Shown here: positions 25,611 to 34,335 of the stretch, one piece after another
Layout: each line of letters begins with the position of its first letter
Position numbering within the stretch: position 1 is the first letter of the stretch
Assembly (NCBI GenBank): GCA_000526575.1
Contig: JAGI01000002.1
Coordinates: forward strand, 2,465,501 to 2,529,500
Source: Clostridium sp. 12(A)
GTDB taxonomy: Bacteria; Bacillota; Clostridia; Lachnospirales; Lachnospiraceae
Direction of reading: 5' to 3'
Length of the DNA: 64,000 nucleotides
Notes under the pieces: generated by a model
What the model was told of the DNA's origin: nothing
The model's input: only the letters and a program-made list of their open reading frames with translations
Database searches by the model: none
Program-made: the position numbers and the translations under genes

Positions 25611-26681
25611 TTACAGGTTAAATTTATATTCTCCGCCCGGAATCTTCACCCGGATATCAGAATAGTCCCAACGTGCTTCATCGGTGATCCACGCCTGGGC
25701 TCCTCTTAATTCAAAGTTCCAGTCTGTGAGCTGTCCGCCTGCCGCTTCCATGCGGGCGGCTACTTTGTGGCGCACGTTATAGGGGCAGTATACCAAAAGG
25801 AAACCGCCACCACCTGCACCTAAAAGCTTTCCGCCAAGGGCGCCTGCCTTTAAAGCCTCTTCGTAGAGCTCATCGATATGAGGAGTGGTGATCTTGGTGC
25901 TCATACGTTTTTTGCTTTTCCAGCCGAAATCGAGAAGCTTTCCAAAGCTATATAAATTTCCCTTTAACAGCTCATCTTTCATGGCATAGGCAAGTGCTTT
26001 TACCTCACACATGGCATCAAAGGGATCTTTCTTTTCATAGTTGGATACCTGGTCTTTTATGATGTTGGCGGATACGTGGATATTGCCGGTGTAGCATAAA
26101 AGCAGGTTGTACTGGAGCTCGTGAATGATCTCCTTTTTGATTCGAAGTGGGTTTACCACTACGTTGTTACGACCGTGGAATTCGATGAAATTAAAGCCGC
26201 CGAAGGTGGCTGCGTACTGATCCTGATAGCCTCCGTCGATCTTTAAATCCTCTCGTTCCACCTTATAGGCTAAATCAGCCATGGCATAGCTGTCCAGCTC
26301 AATGCCCTTCCATTTGGCCATGGCGGTCAAAAGGGCCACCATAACGGTAGAAGAGGTTCCAAGGCCTGAGCCTGGAGGTGCATCGCACTGTAAATAAACT
26401 TCACAGCCCTGTTTGATGTCCATGGCTTTTAAGGCTGCCGTTACAAGGTCCAGCCTGCCATCGTAGACATAGTTTTCATTGGTGTTGTATTTAACCGTCA
26501 TGTCAAAGTCCAGGGAATGGACGATGATCTGGTCGTCTTCTCTTGGAACTATGGAGCAATAGGCGTACTTATTAATGGTACTTCCAATGATAGCTCCTCC
26601 CTGTTCCACACAGAAGGGGGCCACATCGGTTCCGCCTCCTCCAAAACTTACCCGAAGGGGCGCACGTCCTCTGATAATCAT
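25611..26681 (-). CDS. hddA: D-glycero-alpha-D-manno-heptose-7-phosphate kinase
   Basis: This 356-aa GHMP-family kinase phosphorylates C1 of heptose 7-phosphate in the alpha configuration. It opens RGRAPLRVSFGGGGTD, has the ATP loop PPGSGLGTSS near residue 102 and the C-terminal glycine motif 'GALGGKLLGAGGGGFLLVY'. These features match HddA of the GDP-D-glycero-alpha-D-manno-heptose pathway, known from the S-layer glycan of Aneurinibacillus thermoaerophilus, rather than HldE of the ADP-heptose route. Its ATG overlaps the hddC stop in an ATGA arrangement, implying translational coupling. Confidence 0.93.
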   Translation of the reverse strand: MIIRGRAPLRVSFGGGGTDVAPFCVEQGGAIIGSTINKYAYCSIVPREDDQIIVHSLDFDMTVKYNTNENYVYDGRLDLVTAALKAMDIKQGCEVYLQCDAPPGSGLGTSSTVMVALLTAMAKWKGIELDSYAMADLAYKVEREDLKIDGGYQDQYAATFGGFNFIEFHGRNNVVVNPLRIKKEIIHELQYNLLLCYTGNIHVSANIIKDQVSNYEKKDPFDAMCEVKALAYAMKDELLKGNLYSFGKLLDFGWKSKKRMSTKITTPHIDELYEEALKAGALGGKLLGAGGGGFLLVYCPYNVRHKVAARMEAAGGQLTDWNFELRGAQAWITDEARWDYSDIRVKIPGGEYKFNL

Positions 26682-27385
26682 ATGGTCACCGTTCCTTTCC
26701 TTACATCTTCATCAAACCGGTAATAATCTTCTGGAACTCCAATATCAATAAAATAGCCGTCATTGACAAAGCCGCCAAGCTTTTTTCCCTCTGACAGCCA
26801 CTTGGGGATCATATCATGTTCTAAAGAAACCTTTCCTTCCGGAATTTCTTCAAGAAGGGAACGTCGAAGGTAGTAAACGCCTCCGTTGATGGTTCCTCTT
26901 ACGGATTCTTCTGTTTTTTCGTCAAAGGATTTTAACCAGCCATCTTCCAAAAGAGCCTGTCCATACCGGGATACGTCAGGTACTTCCCGCAATACCAGAG
27001 CCATATGGAGATTCCGCTCCTCACTTAAGGAGGTCAGTCTTTCATAATCAATCTGATAGAAGGTATCTGCATTCAGTGCCAGAAACCGGTCATCGGTCAC
27101 GAGACGCCCTGCATTCTTAATCGCTCCGGCTGTGCCTAAGAGCTCTTCTTCATAGGCGTAGGAAACCTTAACTCCCCATCTTGTGCCGTCTTCAAAATAT
27201 TCCTCAACCATAGAGCCTTTATAGCCTACGGCAAATATAATCTCTTTGACTCCATGCTTTATCAGCTCCAATACCACATATTCCATGAAGGGCTTGCCTT
27301 CAATCAGTGCCATTGGCTTTGGCCTGTCATTTACCACGGAACGGAGCCGTGTGCCAAGACCGCCTGCCAGCAATACTGCCTGCAT
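26678..27385 (-). CDS. hddC: D-glycero-alpha-D-manno-heptose-1-phosphate guanylyltransferase
   Basis: This 235-aa nucleotidyltransferase has LLAGGLGTRLRSVVNDRPKPM at its N-terminus, a metal-binding 'LNADTFYQ' near 105-112 and 'GTINGGVYYLRR' near 163. Position and neighbours identify it as HddC, which would make GDP-D-glycero-alpha-D-manno-heptose; GTP specificity is inferred from context. It is the first gene of a seven-gene operon, with an extended -10 promoter upstream and AGGAGG at 27394-27399. Confidence 0.88.
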   Translation of the reverse strand: MQAVLLAGGLGTRLRSVVNDRPKPMALIEGKPFMEYVVLELIKHGVKEIIFAVGYKGSMVEEYFEDGTRWGVKVSYAYEEELLGTAGAIKNAGRLVTDDRFLALNADTFYQIDYERLTSLSEERNLHMALVLREVPDVSRYGQALLEDGWLKSFDEKTEESVRGTINGGVYYLRRSLLEEIPEGKVSLEHDMIPKWLSEGKKLGGFVNDGYFIDIGVPEDYYRFDEDVRKGTVTI

Positions 27386-27437
27386 ACCGGATTCCTCCTG
27401 TTATACTCATCATTGGTTCGAACGTCGAAACATTCTT

Positions 27438-27446
27438 ATTATATCA
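27438..27446 (-). promoter_or_regulatory. Extended -10 promoter of the heptose operon
   Basis: TGATATAAT on the minus strand (TATAAT 27438-27443, TG at 27445-27446) lies about 50 bases before the hddC start. No clear -35 is present, as usual for extended -10 elements. Confidence 0.6.
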
Positions 27447-27490
27447 TAATTCCTTTGGAACAATCCACTATAATTCCCATTAAGCTGGAA

Positions 27491-27540
27491 AAGACCGTCC
27501 GCAAAAAGGCTCAGCCACCTTTTTTGCGGTCCAGTCTCTT
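27491..27540 (-). terminator. Terminator after the large kinase-like/glycosyltransferase gene
   Basis: CCGCAAAAAGG (27499-27509) pairs with CCTTTTTTGCGG (27518-27529), with extra outer pairing. The following minus-strand tract CTTTTCC is only moderately T-rich. It separates the exporter operon from the heptose operon. Confidence 0.65.
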
Positions 27541-27558
27541 ATCCCGATTTTAACAGGT

Positions 27559-30500
27559 CTAGAAATCTTCCCCAACCACGCTCCAGGCTGCATCAATGCT
27601 GTGATATCTGCGGATGTAATTCTGGGTCTCTTCACAGATTTGTTTGCAGCGTTCTGTATCCTGATACATGGAAACTACCTCCTGGGCAAAGCCCTGAGGA
27701 TCATCGGTAACAGCCATAACCTTTTCTGCATCAGGGATTCCTTCTGCTCCGATGGAGGTCGTTACGATAGGGGATCCATGATAAAGGGCTTCAATGACCT
27801 TTCCTTTTACGCCAGCTCCATAGCGGAGGGGAACTACTACCACTCGGCAGGAGGCATACAGTCTGGAAAGCTCCTCATCGGATACAAAGCCTTTGACTAT
27901 GATTCCATTCCCCGGCTGCTCCAGGGCCTTGATCTCATCCGTTACCTTGGAGCCTACGATGTAGAAATTCACCGGAAGCACCTGACGGATTAATGGGAAT
28001 ATATCATTGGCAAACCATAAAACGGCGTCAATGTTCGGCGGATGGGCAAAGCCGCCTACAAACAGCAGTCCTTCCCGCTTGGAAAAATCATCGGGAATGC
28101 GGCTTAAAAATGTTTCAAACACGTAAGCGACGATGGCCTTTACGTGAATGGAAGGCTCTATTTCATGAATGGCTTCCCGTTCTACATAGGAAGGATAATA
28201 GGAAACAGATGCCTTTCTCATGAGGCGCAGCTCCATGGATTTCCAGTACTCGGAGGACTCTCTCTTTTCCGGGTCTCCAGTCAGCTCGTACTCTCTTCCT
28301 TCCCGTAAGAAATGGAGATCATGGCCGTAGTAGATTACCTTTATATTAGTTTTGTTTTTAATAAAGTCGATATATTTAGCTGCGATATGAGGACGGTTTA
28401 AATAAGCCACCTTAATATCATCGCTATGGTCCTTTAACCAGTTCCAGATTCCGGCCTGGTATTCGGGGCCGTAAAGAATCTCGATTCCCATCTGCTGTAA
28501 AACGGTGGAATAAGGTTCTTCATGAAGGAAGTTATCCCCAAGGAATTTTACCACGTAACCTTTTTCCACAAACATCTGGAGATACTGGAAGGTGGTCTTG
28601 GAGCCGGCATCCCGATCGTAAGTGGGGACATAATGATCCACCACAAGTATGATGTCCTTATTCTGGCTTCGCTCTCTCGCCCGGAAGGGGTCTGGGTTTC
28701 CGTCATTTTCACATTGCTTTTTAAATTCTTCTGCCCATTTTTCCTGAAGCTTTCGGCTGTTTTCTACCTGATACCGCTTTAGGCCGGTACCATTGACATC
28801 GGTGCCGTTTGAGATACCTTCAAAGTGAATGACCTTGGAAAGAGGCTGATATACCACCCGAAGTCCTGCTTTTCTTACTTCAAAGGCCAGGTCGGAATCC
28901 TCGCAGTAAGCAGGGGCAAACCGTTCATCAAAGCCACCGATCTGCTTCCAAAGTTCATTGGAAAGTAAAATGGCTGCGCCTGAAATGTAGTCCACATCTT
29001 TTACATAATTGTATTCCGGCTTTTCCGGGTCGTCCAAACGTCCGTAATTCCAGCCGGAGCCGTCACTCCAGAGAATGCCTCCGGCTTCCTGAAGGCGTCC
29101 GTCTGGGTACACCAGCTTAGAGCCTACCATACCAATGGTGGAGTCGGATTCAATTAAGTTTACAAGACTGGACAGCCAGCCTTCTGTTACCTGGGTGTCA
29201 TTGTTTAAGAACATGACATATTTTCCTCTGGCAGCCTTGGCTGCCTGGTTACAGTTCTTTAAAAAGCCCTGGTTTGTTTCATTTCTGCAGATCACCAGAT
29301 TCTCGGTGAATTTGGTAAGCTCCGAAGTGGCATCTGTGGAAACATCGTCTGCGATAATTACCTCATATACCACATCTTTGGTATGCTCTAAGATAGAGGC
29401 AAGGCAAGCGTAGGTATAATGAATCTGGTTGTATACCGGAATGATGATAGAGACCATGGGATGGCCTTCTTTTACGAACCGCAGCTTTCCATGCTTTCTG
29501 TAAGCTTCCCCGATCTTCATATCTCCTTCTATTAAATTCCTGCCTTCCTCTGTGGTATAAAGGCGGATGGAATTTATGGGATGAAGCAATGTATTTTTCG
29601 TATAATAAAGCAGCTTTCGCTTTCTTGTGCCTTCCGGGAATTTCTCGTTAAAGAGGCGTTTCAGCCTTCTTCCCACCCGGTAGAACAAAGCCTCGTGGCG
29701 TCTTAATCGGTTGATGATCTCTTCCATGTTTTCGCAGTCTTTCCGAAGAGTGGTGATGATCATATCCTGATTGGTCACATGGTTATCCGTCAGGCGCTTT
29801 ACTTCCTGCTGTTTTGTGATGGTCACATCTTTTTCATGAAGCTCCATTTCCATCTGGGAAATCTGCTCTTTGGTATCATCAATGATCTGGGATACTTCAA
29901 ACATATTATCTGGAATGGCATGGGTCTCATGCATGTAGTTTACCAGATAAATCTGCTGGTTTTCTCCATGGACGTATTCCTGGAAGCTGCGTTCCATCTC
30001 CTGATAAAGGGACAGACGATCCCCATCTACTCCGAATTCCTCTAAAAATGCTTCCATGGAATCGTAGGTCAGGATGCTTTTATACTGCTCATAGAAATAA
30101 TAGAGTACCCGGAATTTAATAAAGTTAACTGGAACCGGGAAGGTAAATACCCATTCATAATCCAGACAATAAGGACCATTTTCAGTTAACATAATATTCT
30201 CAAAGAGACAGTCTATGTTAGATGCCTGGAAGGTCCAGTCTTTTTTGATTTTCTCATCCGCCTGGGATAGGTCACCAAAGACCTCCTTAAATTCAGGAGT
30301 TAAATGAAATGGAAGCATGCAATCTTCCTTTACACTTAAGATCATGGAAATGGCATCTTCCATCTTGGAAACGGAAACCTTTCCGTCCTTGATCTCCCTG
30401 CCTAAAACTTCAGATAAGGTCTCTCCCTTTAAGAATTCAAATCGGGCGGTCCGTCCATCAGGGCTTACAGAAACCTCTGCCACCTTTAACCTCTGGTTCT

Positions 30501-30672
30501 GCTCCATAAGATTCTTATATTTGTCGCCAAGGGACCGGATATGTGCAGTGCCTTCCGGGGTCAGGGCTGATTTTTCCACATAGGGAACTCCGCCTTCCTC
30601 CACCAGACTGGTGCGGATCTGAAAGGCTTCCCTGCGGGTTTTATTGTATTTTACAAAGTTAATCTTCTTCAT
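27559..30672 (-). CDS. Kinase-like, coiled-coil, GT2 and GT4 multidomain protein
   Basis: This 1037-aa cytosolic protein has four parts. Residues about 5-240 look like a protein-kinase/APH fold: 'YVEKS' (Lys34), then SNIDCLFENIML (Asp154, Asn159) and CLDYEW (Asp171, Glu173), which line up with the catalytic loop and metal Asp of choline kinases. About 258-330 is a heptad-rich coiled coil. About 405-640 is GT2 (VSIIIPVYNQIHYTY, DDVSTDATS, LNNDT). About 680-1037 is GT4 with VPLRYGAGVKGKVIEALYHG near the end. The start has GGAG five bases upstream and overlaps the methyltransferase gene by 14 bp. Domain order recalls WbdD kinase plus coiled coil joined to a WbdA-like polymerase. The kinase call is by motif and needs structural support. 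Confidence 0.8.
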   Translation of the reverse strand: MKKINFVKYNKTRREAFQIRTSLVEEGGVPYVEKSALTPEGTAHIRSLGDKYKNLMEQNQRLKVAEVSVSPDGRTARFEFLKGETLSEVLGREIKDGKVSVSKMEDAISMILSVKEDCMLPFHLTPEFKEVFGDLSQADEKIKKDWTFQASNIDCLFENIMLTENGPYCLDYEWVFTFPVPVNFIKFRVLYYFYEQYKSILTYDSMEAFLEEFGVDGDRLSLYQEMERSFQEYVHGENQQIYLVNYMHETHAIPDNMFEVSQIIDDTKEQISQMEMELHEKDVTITKQQEVKRLTDNHVTNQDMIITTLRKDCENMEEIINRLRRHEALFYRVGRRLKRLFNEKFPEGTRKRKLLYYTKNTLLHPINSIRLYTTEEGRNLIEGDMKIGEAYRKHGKLRFVKEGHPMVSIIIPVYNQIHYTYACLASILEHTKDVVYEVIIADDVSTDATSELTKFTENLVICRNETNQGFLKNCNQAAKAARGKYVMFLNNDTQVTEGWLSSLVNLIESDSTIGMVGSKLVYPDGRLQEAGGILWSDGSGWNYGRLDDPEKPEYNYVKDVDYISGAAILLSNELWKQIGGFDERFAPAYCEDSDLAFEVRKAGLRVVYQPLSKVIHFEGISNGTDVNGTGLKRYQVENSRKLQEKWAEEFKKQCENDGNPDPFRARERSQNKDIILVVDHYVPTYDRDAGSKTTFQYLQMFVEKGYVVKFLGDNFLHEEPYSTVLQQMGIEILYGPEYQAGIWNWLKDHSDDIKVAYLNRPHIAAKYIDFIKNKTNIKVIYYGHDLHFLREGREYELTGDPEKRESSEYWKSMELRLMRKASVSYYPSYVEREAIHEIEPSIHVKAIVAYVFETFLSRIPDDFSKREGLLFVGGFAHPPNIDAVLWFANDIFPLIRQVLPVNFYIVGSKVTDEIKALEQPGNGIIVKGFVSDEELSRLYASCRVVVVPLRYGAGVKGKVIEALYHGSPIVTTSIGAEGIPDAEKVMAVTDDPQGFAQEVVSMYQDTERCKQICEETQNYIRRYHSIDAAWSVVGEDF

Positions 30673-31438
30673 GGCGGCTCCAAATGGTTAAAAATGAATT
30701 GGCAAATGTCTGAAACTGTTTTCCCTCACATACTTCATCAAACATCTTTCCTAAATCAAAACGCAGGTATTTGGGATAATCGTAAGCTAAAATAGCATGG
30801 GTCAGATCCCCCTTGGAGGGAAGATAAGAATCGGAATATATGGTAACAGGAAGCTTATAATCCGGCATGGGATAATAGAATTCTACGTTTCCCTGACATT
30901 TTTCCTCTCCACATAACAGTTCTAAAAGCTCCTGTCTGGAAAGTTTTGTTTGATCGGAGACAGCTCCTGCCTGATACTTTAAGCCCAAGCGGTTGCACAG
31001 GGAAAGAATCAGTTTTCCTTCTGGCTTTAGAAGTTCCTTTGCCTTCCCGATCTGTTCCTGATAAGGCTCTTCTAAAGAACCAACCATGACCACATAATCG
31101 AATTGCTCTTCGGGAAAGGTATCAAGGCATCCGGTAACGTATTTGATGTTGTCCCGTTTCTGATGGCGAAGGCGGTTAAAGGACAGATTGTTCTGATTGG
31201 ATTCTAAGACAGTCACCTCTTTTACTCTGCGGCTGTATAAGCCGGTAAGAGCGCCATAATCGGAACCGATCTGTAAGAGAGAAGCATTTTCCTCAAACGG
31301 GAACCATTCCAGCAGATTTTCCCGGATGTCTGATAAGGCATACATATAATCCAGGTTGGGATTGTCTTTTAAAATCGCCTTTGTGTCTCCCTGATATTTT
31401 ACATATAAATTTCTGATTTCAGGGCTTAAATCGTTCAT
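30659..31438 (-). CDS. SAM-dependent methyltransferase of the glycan operon
   Basis: This 259-aa class I methyltransferase has motif I 'SLLQIGSDYGALTGLYSRRV' near residue 54, 'VTVLESNQ' for the acidic ribose contact, and motif IV 'FDYVVMVGSLEEPY'. Substrate is unknown, but it is encoded between a Wzt with a C-terminal glycan domain and the kinase-like/glycosyltransferase protein, whose gene it overlaps. In ABC-dependent O-antigen systems a methyl or phospho-methyl cap on the chain end stops elongation and is recognised by Wzt; a capping role is the best inference. AGGAGG precedes the ATG by eight bases. Confidence 0.85.
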   Translation of the reverse strand: MNDLSPEIRNLYVKYQGDTKAILKDNPNLDYMYALSDIRENLLEWFPFEENASLLQIGSDYGALTGLYSRRVKEVTVLESNQNNLSFNRLRHQKRDNIKYVTGCLDTFPEEQFDYVVMVGSLEEPYQEQIGKAKELLKPEGKLILSLCNRLGLKYQAGAVSDQTKLSRQELLELLCGEEKCQGNVEFYYPMPDYKLPVTIYSDSYLPSKGDLTHAILAYDYPKYLRFDLGKMFDEVCEGKQFQTFANSFLTIWSRHEED

Positions 31439-31451
31439 TGATGCTTCCTCC

Positions 31452-32795
31452 TCACACTCTGTCCCGGTGCAGCATTAAACTTACTTCCGGTTCCATATCA
31501 TAGATACCCACTGTATTCTTGTTGGAAATAACCGTTATGTTCACAATATCATACAGACGGTGGTAAACAACATGTTCTCCGTTTTCAAATCCGGTACAGC
31601 TCATGGAAAGCAGATATTCCCCTCCTTGAAGGGTCATTTTCTGTTTGAATTCCACCTCATATTCATCGCCGTTTTTCACCGGCTCAACGTCTGAAGCTTC
31701 ATACATGGTATTGGTGCCGGTCAAATCGGCTCCCCGTTTGTCCTTGATGGTGTAAGTAAAAATAGGAGCTTCGATGTCTCCGTGGAAATGGATTCTCTCT
31801 TTGATGGTGAAATACTCGCCCTTTAAAAGAAGGTTAGAAACATTTCCCCGCTCATCAAGGAGACCGAAATCTACAATTTCAGCCTTTTTATCTCCGTATT
31901 CGGTACGGTTTGGATTCACGGTCAGCTTATCCTTCATAAAGCCTTCCTGGGCTGCCTTTGCGTCTTTTCTGGATTTCACATGTTCGCCGGAGAAGTCATT
32001 TAACTCTCCGCTCCTTATTTCCTCCAGTTCCAGAGACAAATCATCCATCTGATTGGCTAAGATTTTCTTATATAAATCCACCATTTTTCCTGGTTCGCCC
32101 TGAGCTATGAAATTACCCTTGTTTAATACCACTACCTGGTCACAGTATTTGATAATGGCACCCATGTCGTGTGTAACCATTAAAATAGTGGTTCCATTCT
32201 GGCGGATTTCTTCCATACGGCGGTAGCATTTTGCCTGGAAGAATACGTCTCCTACGGAAAGGGCTTCATCGACGATCAGTATCTCCGGCTCTACATTGAT
32301 GGCAAGAGCGAAGGCCAGACGGACGAACATACCGCTGGAATATGTTTTTACAGGCTGGTATACAAAATCGCCGATGTCTGCAAAATCCAGGATATCCTTA
32401 AGCTTGTCATCCATCTCTTTTCTGGAGAATCCCATCATGGTTCCGTTCATATAGATGTTTTCGATTCCGGTATAGTCCATGTTAAAGCCTGCGCCTAACT
32501 CCAGTAAGGCTGAGATAACGCCATTTACCTCCATAGTTCCGGCGGTAGGGGTCAGGACTCCTGTGATGATCTTTAAAATGGTTGACTTTCCGGAACCATT
32601 GGTTCCGATGATGCCTACGGTCTGTCCTTTTTTCACATCAAAAGAAATGCCGTTTAAGGCATAGAAATCCCGATGATAGTTTTTATGGGTCGGGCTCATG
32701 GCTTCCTTTAAGCGATCGATGGGCTTTTCGTATAGCTTATATATTTTTGTTACGTTATTAACTGATATTGCATGATTGTTCGATTCTACGGACAT
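31452..32795 (-). CDS. Wzt-type ABC exporter ATPase with C-terminal glycan-binding domain
   Basis: This 447-aa protein has an ABC domain to about residue 245: Walker A GTNGSGKST near 64-72, signature TYSSGM, Walker B ILIVDE followed by ALSVGD. A linker follows, then a beta-rich C-terminal domain at about 285-447 ('GEYFTIKERIHFHG', 'EFKQKMTLQGGEYLLSMSC') of the Wzt_C immunoglobulin-like type. That domain binds the modified non-reducing end of the polymer in E. coli O8/O9a systems. GGAGG at 32801-32805 selects the ATG at 32795 over a frame starting at 32828. It works with the permease at 32818-33630. Confidence 0.92.
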   Translation of the reverse strand: MSVESNNHAISVNNVTKIYKLYEKPIDRLKEAMSPTHKNYHRDFYALNGISFDVKKGQTVGIIGTNGSGKSTILKIITGVLTPTAGTMEVNGVISALLELGAGFNMDYTGIENIYMNGTMMGFSRKEMDDKLKDILDFADIGDFVYQPVKTYSSGMFVRLAFALAINVEPEILIVDEALSVGDVFFQAKCYRRMEEIRQNGTTILMVTHDMGAIIKYCDQVVVLNKGNFIAQGEPGKMVDLYKKILANQMDDLSLELEEIRSGELNDFSGEHVKSRKDAKAAQEGFMKDKLTVNPNRTEYGDKKAEIVDFGLLDERGNVSNLLLKGEYFTIKERIHFHGDIEAPIFTYTIKDKRGADLTGTNTMYEASDVEPVKNGDEYEVEFKQKMTLQGGEYLLSMSCTGFENGEHVVYHRLYDIVNITVISNKNTVGIYDMEPEVSLMLHRDRV

Positions 32796-32817
32796 TGAAT
32801 CCTCCATACTAAGCTTG

Positions 32818-33630
32818 TCACAACACATCTGAAAAATGAGGACGCAGCTTTTTAAATACTTTTAACCCAAGGAGCATGATCACGATTGTCACGGTCCAAA
32901 AATAAAGTCCAAGGGTGGGTCTTTCTACCAGCCAGTTTCCGGACAGCATGCTGTCTCTGTACCCTGCTACAATGTAATAGAAAGGATTTAATTTAAGCAA
33001 AGTCGGCAGCCAGGAAGGAAAATTTTTAAACATTTCCGGTGCCCACATGATAGGAACCATCCACATGCCAAACTGCAGGCAAATGCCGATGATCTGTGCC
33101 ATGTCCTTGAAGAAAACCTGTATGGCACTTGTAAAATAAGCAATTGCAAGGGAAAACATGGAGCTTGCAAAGGAGTAATAAGCGATTTGAATCCAGCTTG
33201 CTTTTGGAAACACGCCATAGCATAAGAATACTACGATCATGATAAGAGCAAAGATTCCATGTACCATAAGGCAGGAAATCAGCTTGATGACCGGAAGAAT
33301 CTCCACGCGGAAAACCACCTTTTTCACCAGATAATTATATTCCTGCAGGCAGCCGGTTCCAAGGTTCAGTACCTCACTGAAAAAGAACCAGGGTACTATG
33401 CCTGGGATGAGCCACAGCACATATGGGTAATTGGGTACCGGCGGCACACTTTTAAATCCCATCTGGAATACGAAAAAGTAGACCAGCACCGTTGCCATAG
33501 GCTGTAAGAACATCCAGGCAATCCCAAAGTAGGAACCTACGAATCGTTTCTTAAAATCTGCTTTTGACAGCTCCAGGATTAGCTTTCTTTTTGTTATAAT
33601 TTCTTTTAACAAGGAAACCAGATAATTCAT
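32818..33630 (-). CDS. Polysaccharide ABC-2 exporter permease (second system)
   Basis: This 270-aa ABC-2 membrane protein of the Wzm/TagG family has about six hydrophobic segments and the family's amphipathic start with 'FKKRFVGSYFGIAWMFLQPM', followed later by 'WMVPIMWAPEMF' and 'LNPFYYIVAGYRDSML'. It forms the channel partner of the Wzt-type ATPase 22 bp downstream. AGGAG lies just before the ATG. It is distinct in sequence from the permease at 3182-3970, so the window encodes two separate glycan exporters. Confidence 0.92.
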   Translation of the reverse strand: MNYLVSLLKEIITKRKLILELSKADFKKRFVGSYFGIAWMFLQPMATVLVYFFVFQMGFKSVPPVPNYPYVLWLIPGIVPWFFFSEVLNLGTGCLQEYNYLVKKVVFRVEILPVIKLISCLMVHGIFALIMIVVFLCYGVFPKASWIQIAYYSFASSMFSLAIAYFTSAIQVFFKDMAQIIGICLQFGMWMVPIMWAPEMFKNFPSWLPTLLKLNPFYYIVAGYRDSMLSGNWLVERPTLGLYFWTVTIVIMLLGLKVFKKLRPHFSDVL

Positions 33631-33645
33631 GGTTTTCTCCTCTCA

Positions 33646-34200
33646 CTAAAATTTAAAGGTATCCTTAATGCTGCCCCACTTCTGATCCTTTTCAGAAATA
33701 ATCAGCTCCATACCTTCTTCGATCGGCCACTGGATTCCGATTTCCGGATCACTCCAAAGAAGGCCGCCTTCATCACCAGGATGATAGAAATCAGTACATT
33801 TATAAGCAAATTCTGCTTCATCAGACAGAACCAGGAATCCATGAGCAAAGCCTTCCGGAATATAGAACTGCTTTTTGTTTTCTGCTGTCAGCTCAACGCC
33901 GAACCATTTTCCATACGTTTCGGAAGTGGAACGAAGATCCACTGCCACATCGAATACCTTGCCTTTGATTACACGAACCAGCTTTCCCTGTGGAAACTCC
34001 TTCTGGAAATGAAGGCCACGAAGAACTCCCTTTACTGACATGGACTGATTATCCTGTACGAAATTCATGGTAAGGCCTGCTTCTTTAAAATCGTTCTGAT
34101 TATAGGTCTCTACAAAATAGCCTCTGGAATCTGGAAATACTGTTGGCTCAATGACATAAAGTCCTTCTATTCCGCACTCTGATACTTTTATCTTTCCCAT
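33646..34200 (-). CDS. rfbC: dTDP-4-dehydrorhamnose 3,5-epimerase
   Basis: This 184-aa cupin-fold epimerase acts in dTDP-L-rhamnose synthesis. It has 'FPDSRGYFVETYNQNDF', the catalytic His in 'GVLRGLHFQ' and the 'FYIPEGFAHGFLVLSDEAEF' block with the conserved Tyr/Asp partners. It is first in the exporter operon, with its own promoter. The other three dTDP-rhamnose genes (rfbA, rfbB, rfbD) are not in this window, so they must be elsewhere or the enzyme serves another dTDP-sugar. Several rhamnosyltransferase-like GT2 genes occur at 46-59 kb. Confidence 0.93.
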   Translation of the reverse strand: MGKIKVSECGIEGLYVIEPTVFPDSRGYFVETYNQNDFKEAGLTMNFVQDNQSMSVKGVLRGLHFQKEFPQGKLVRVIKGKVFDVAVDLRSTSETYGKWFGVELTAENKKQFYIPEGFAHGFLVLSDEAEFAYKCTDFYHPGDEGGLLWSDPEIGIQWPIEEGMELIISEKDQKWGSIKDTFKF

Positions 34201-34244
34201 AATTTATGCTCCTTTATCATTTAAAACATTCTTTTACTTGTAGC

Positions 34245-34273
34245 ATTCTACCACAACTCAGCTCAGATTTCCA
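34245..34273 (-). promoter_or_regulatory. Promoter of the rfbC-exporter operon
   Basis: TGGAAA (34268-34273) and TAGAAT (34245-34250) are spaced by 17 bases on the minus strand, with TG in the extended -10 position. It lies about 45 bases before the rfbC ATG. Confidence 0.55.
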
Positions 34274-34300
34274 TATATAGCAAAATATTTATTGGTTTCG

Positions 34301-34323
34301 GCCCCATTCGGGGCTTGTTTTTT
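34301..34323 (+). terminator. Plus-oriented hairpin with T-run
   Basis: GCCCC-ATTC-GGGGC (34301-34314) is followed by TTGTTTTTT on the plus strand. No plus-strand gene precedes it, so it may stop antisense transcription. Confidence 0.5.
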
Positions 34324-34335
34324 CCCTCTGATGTC

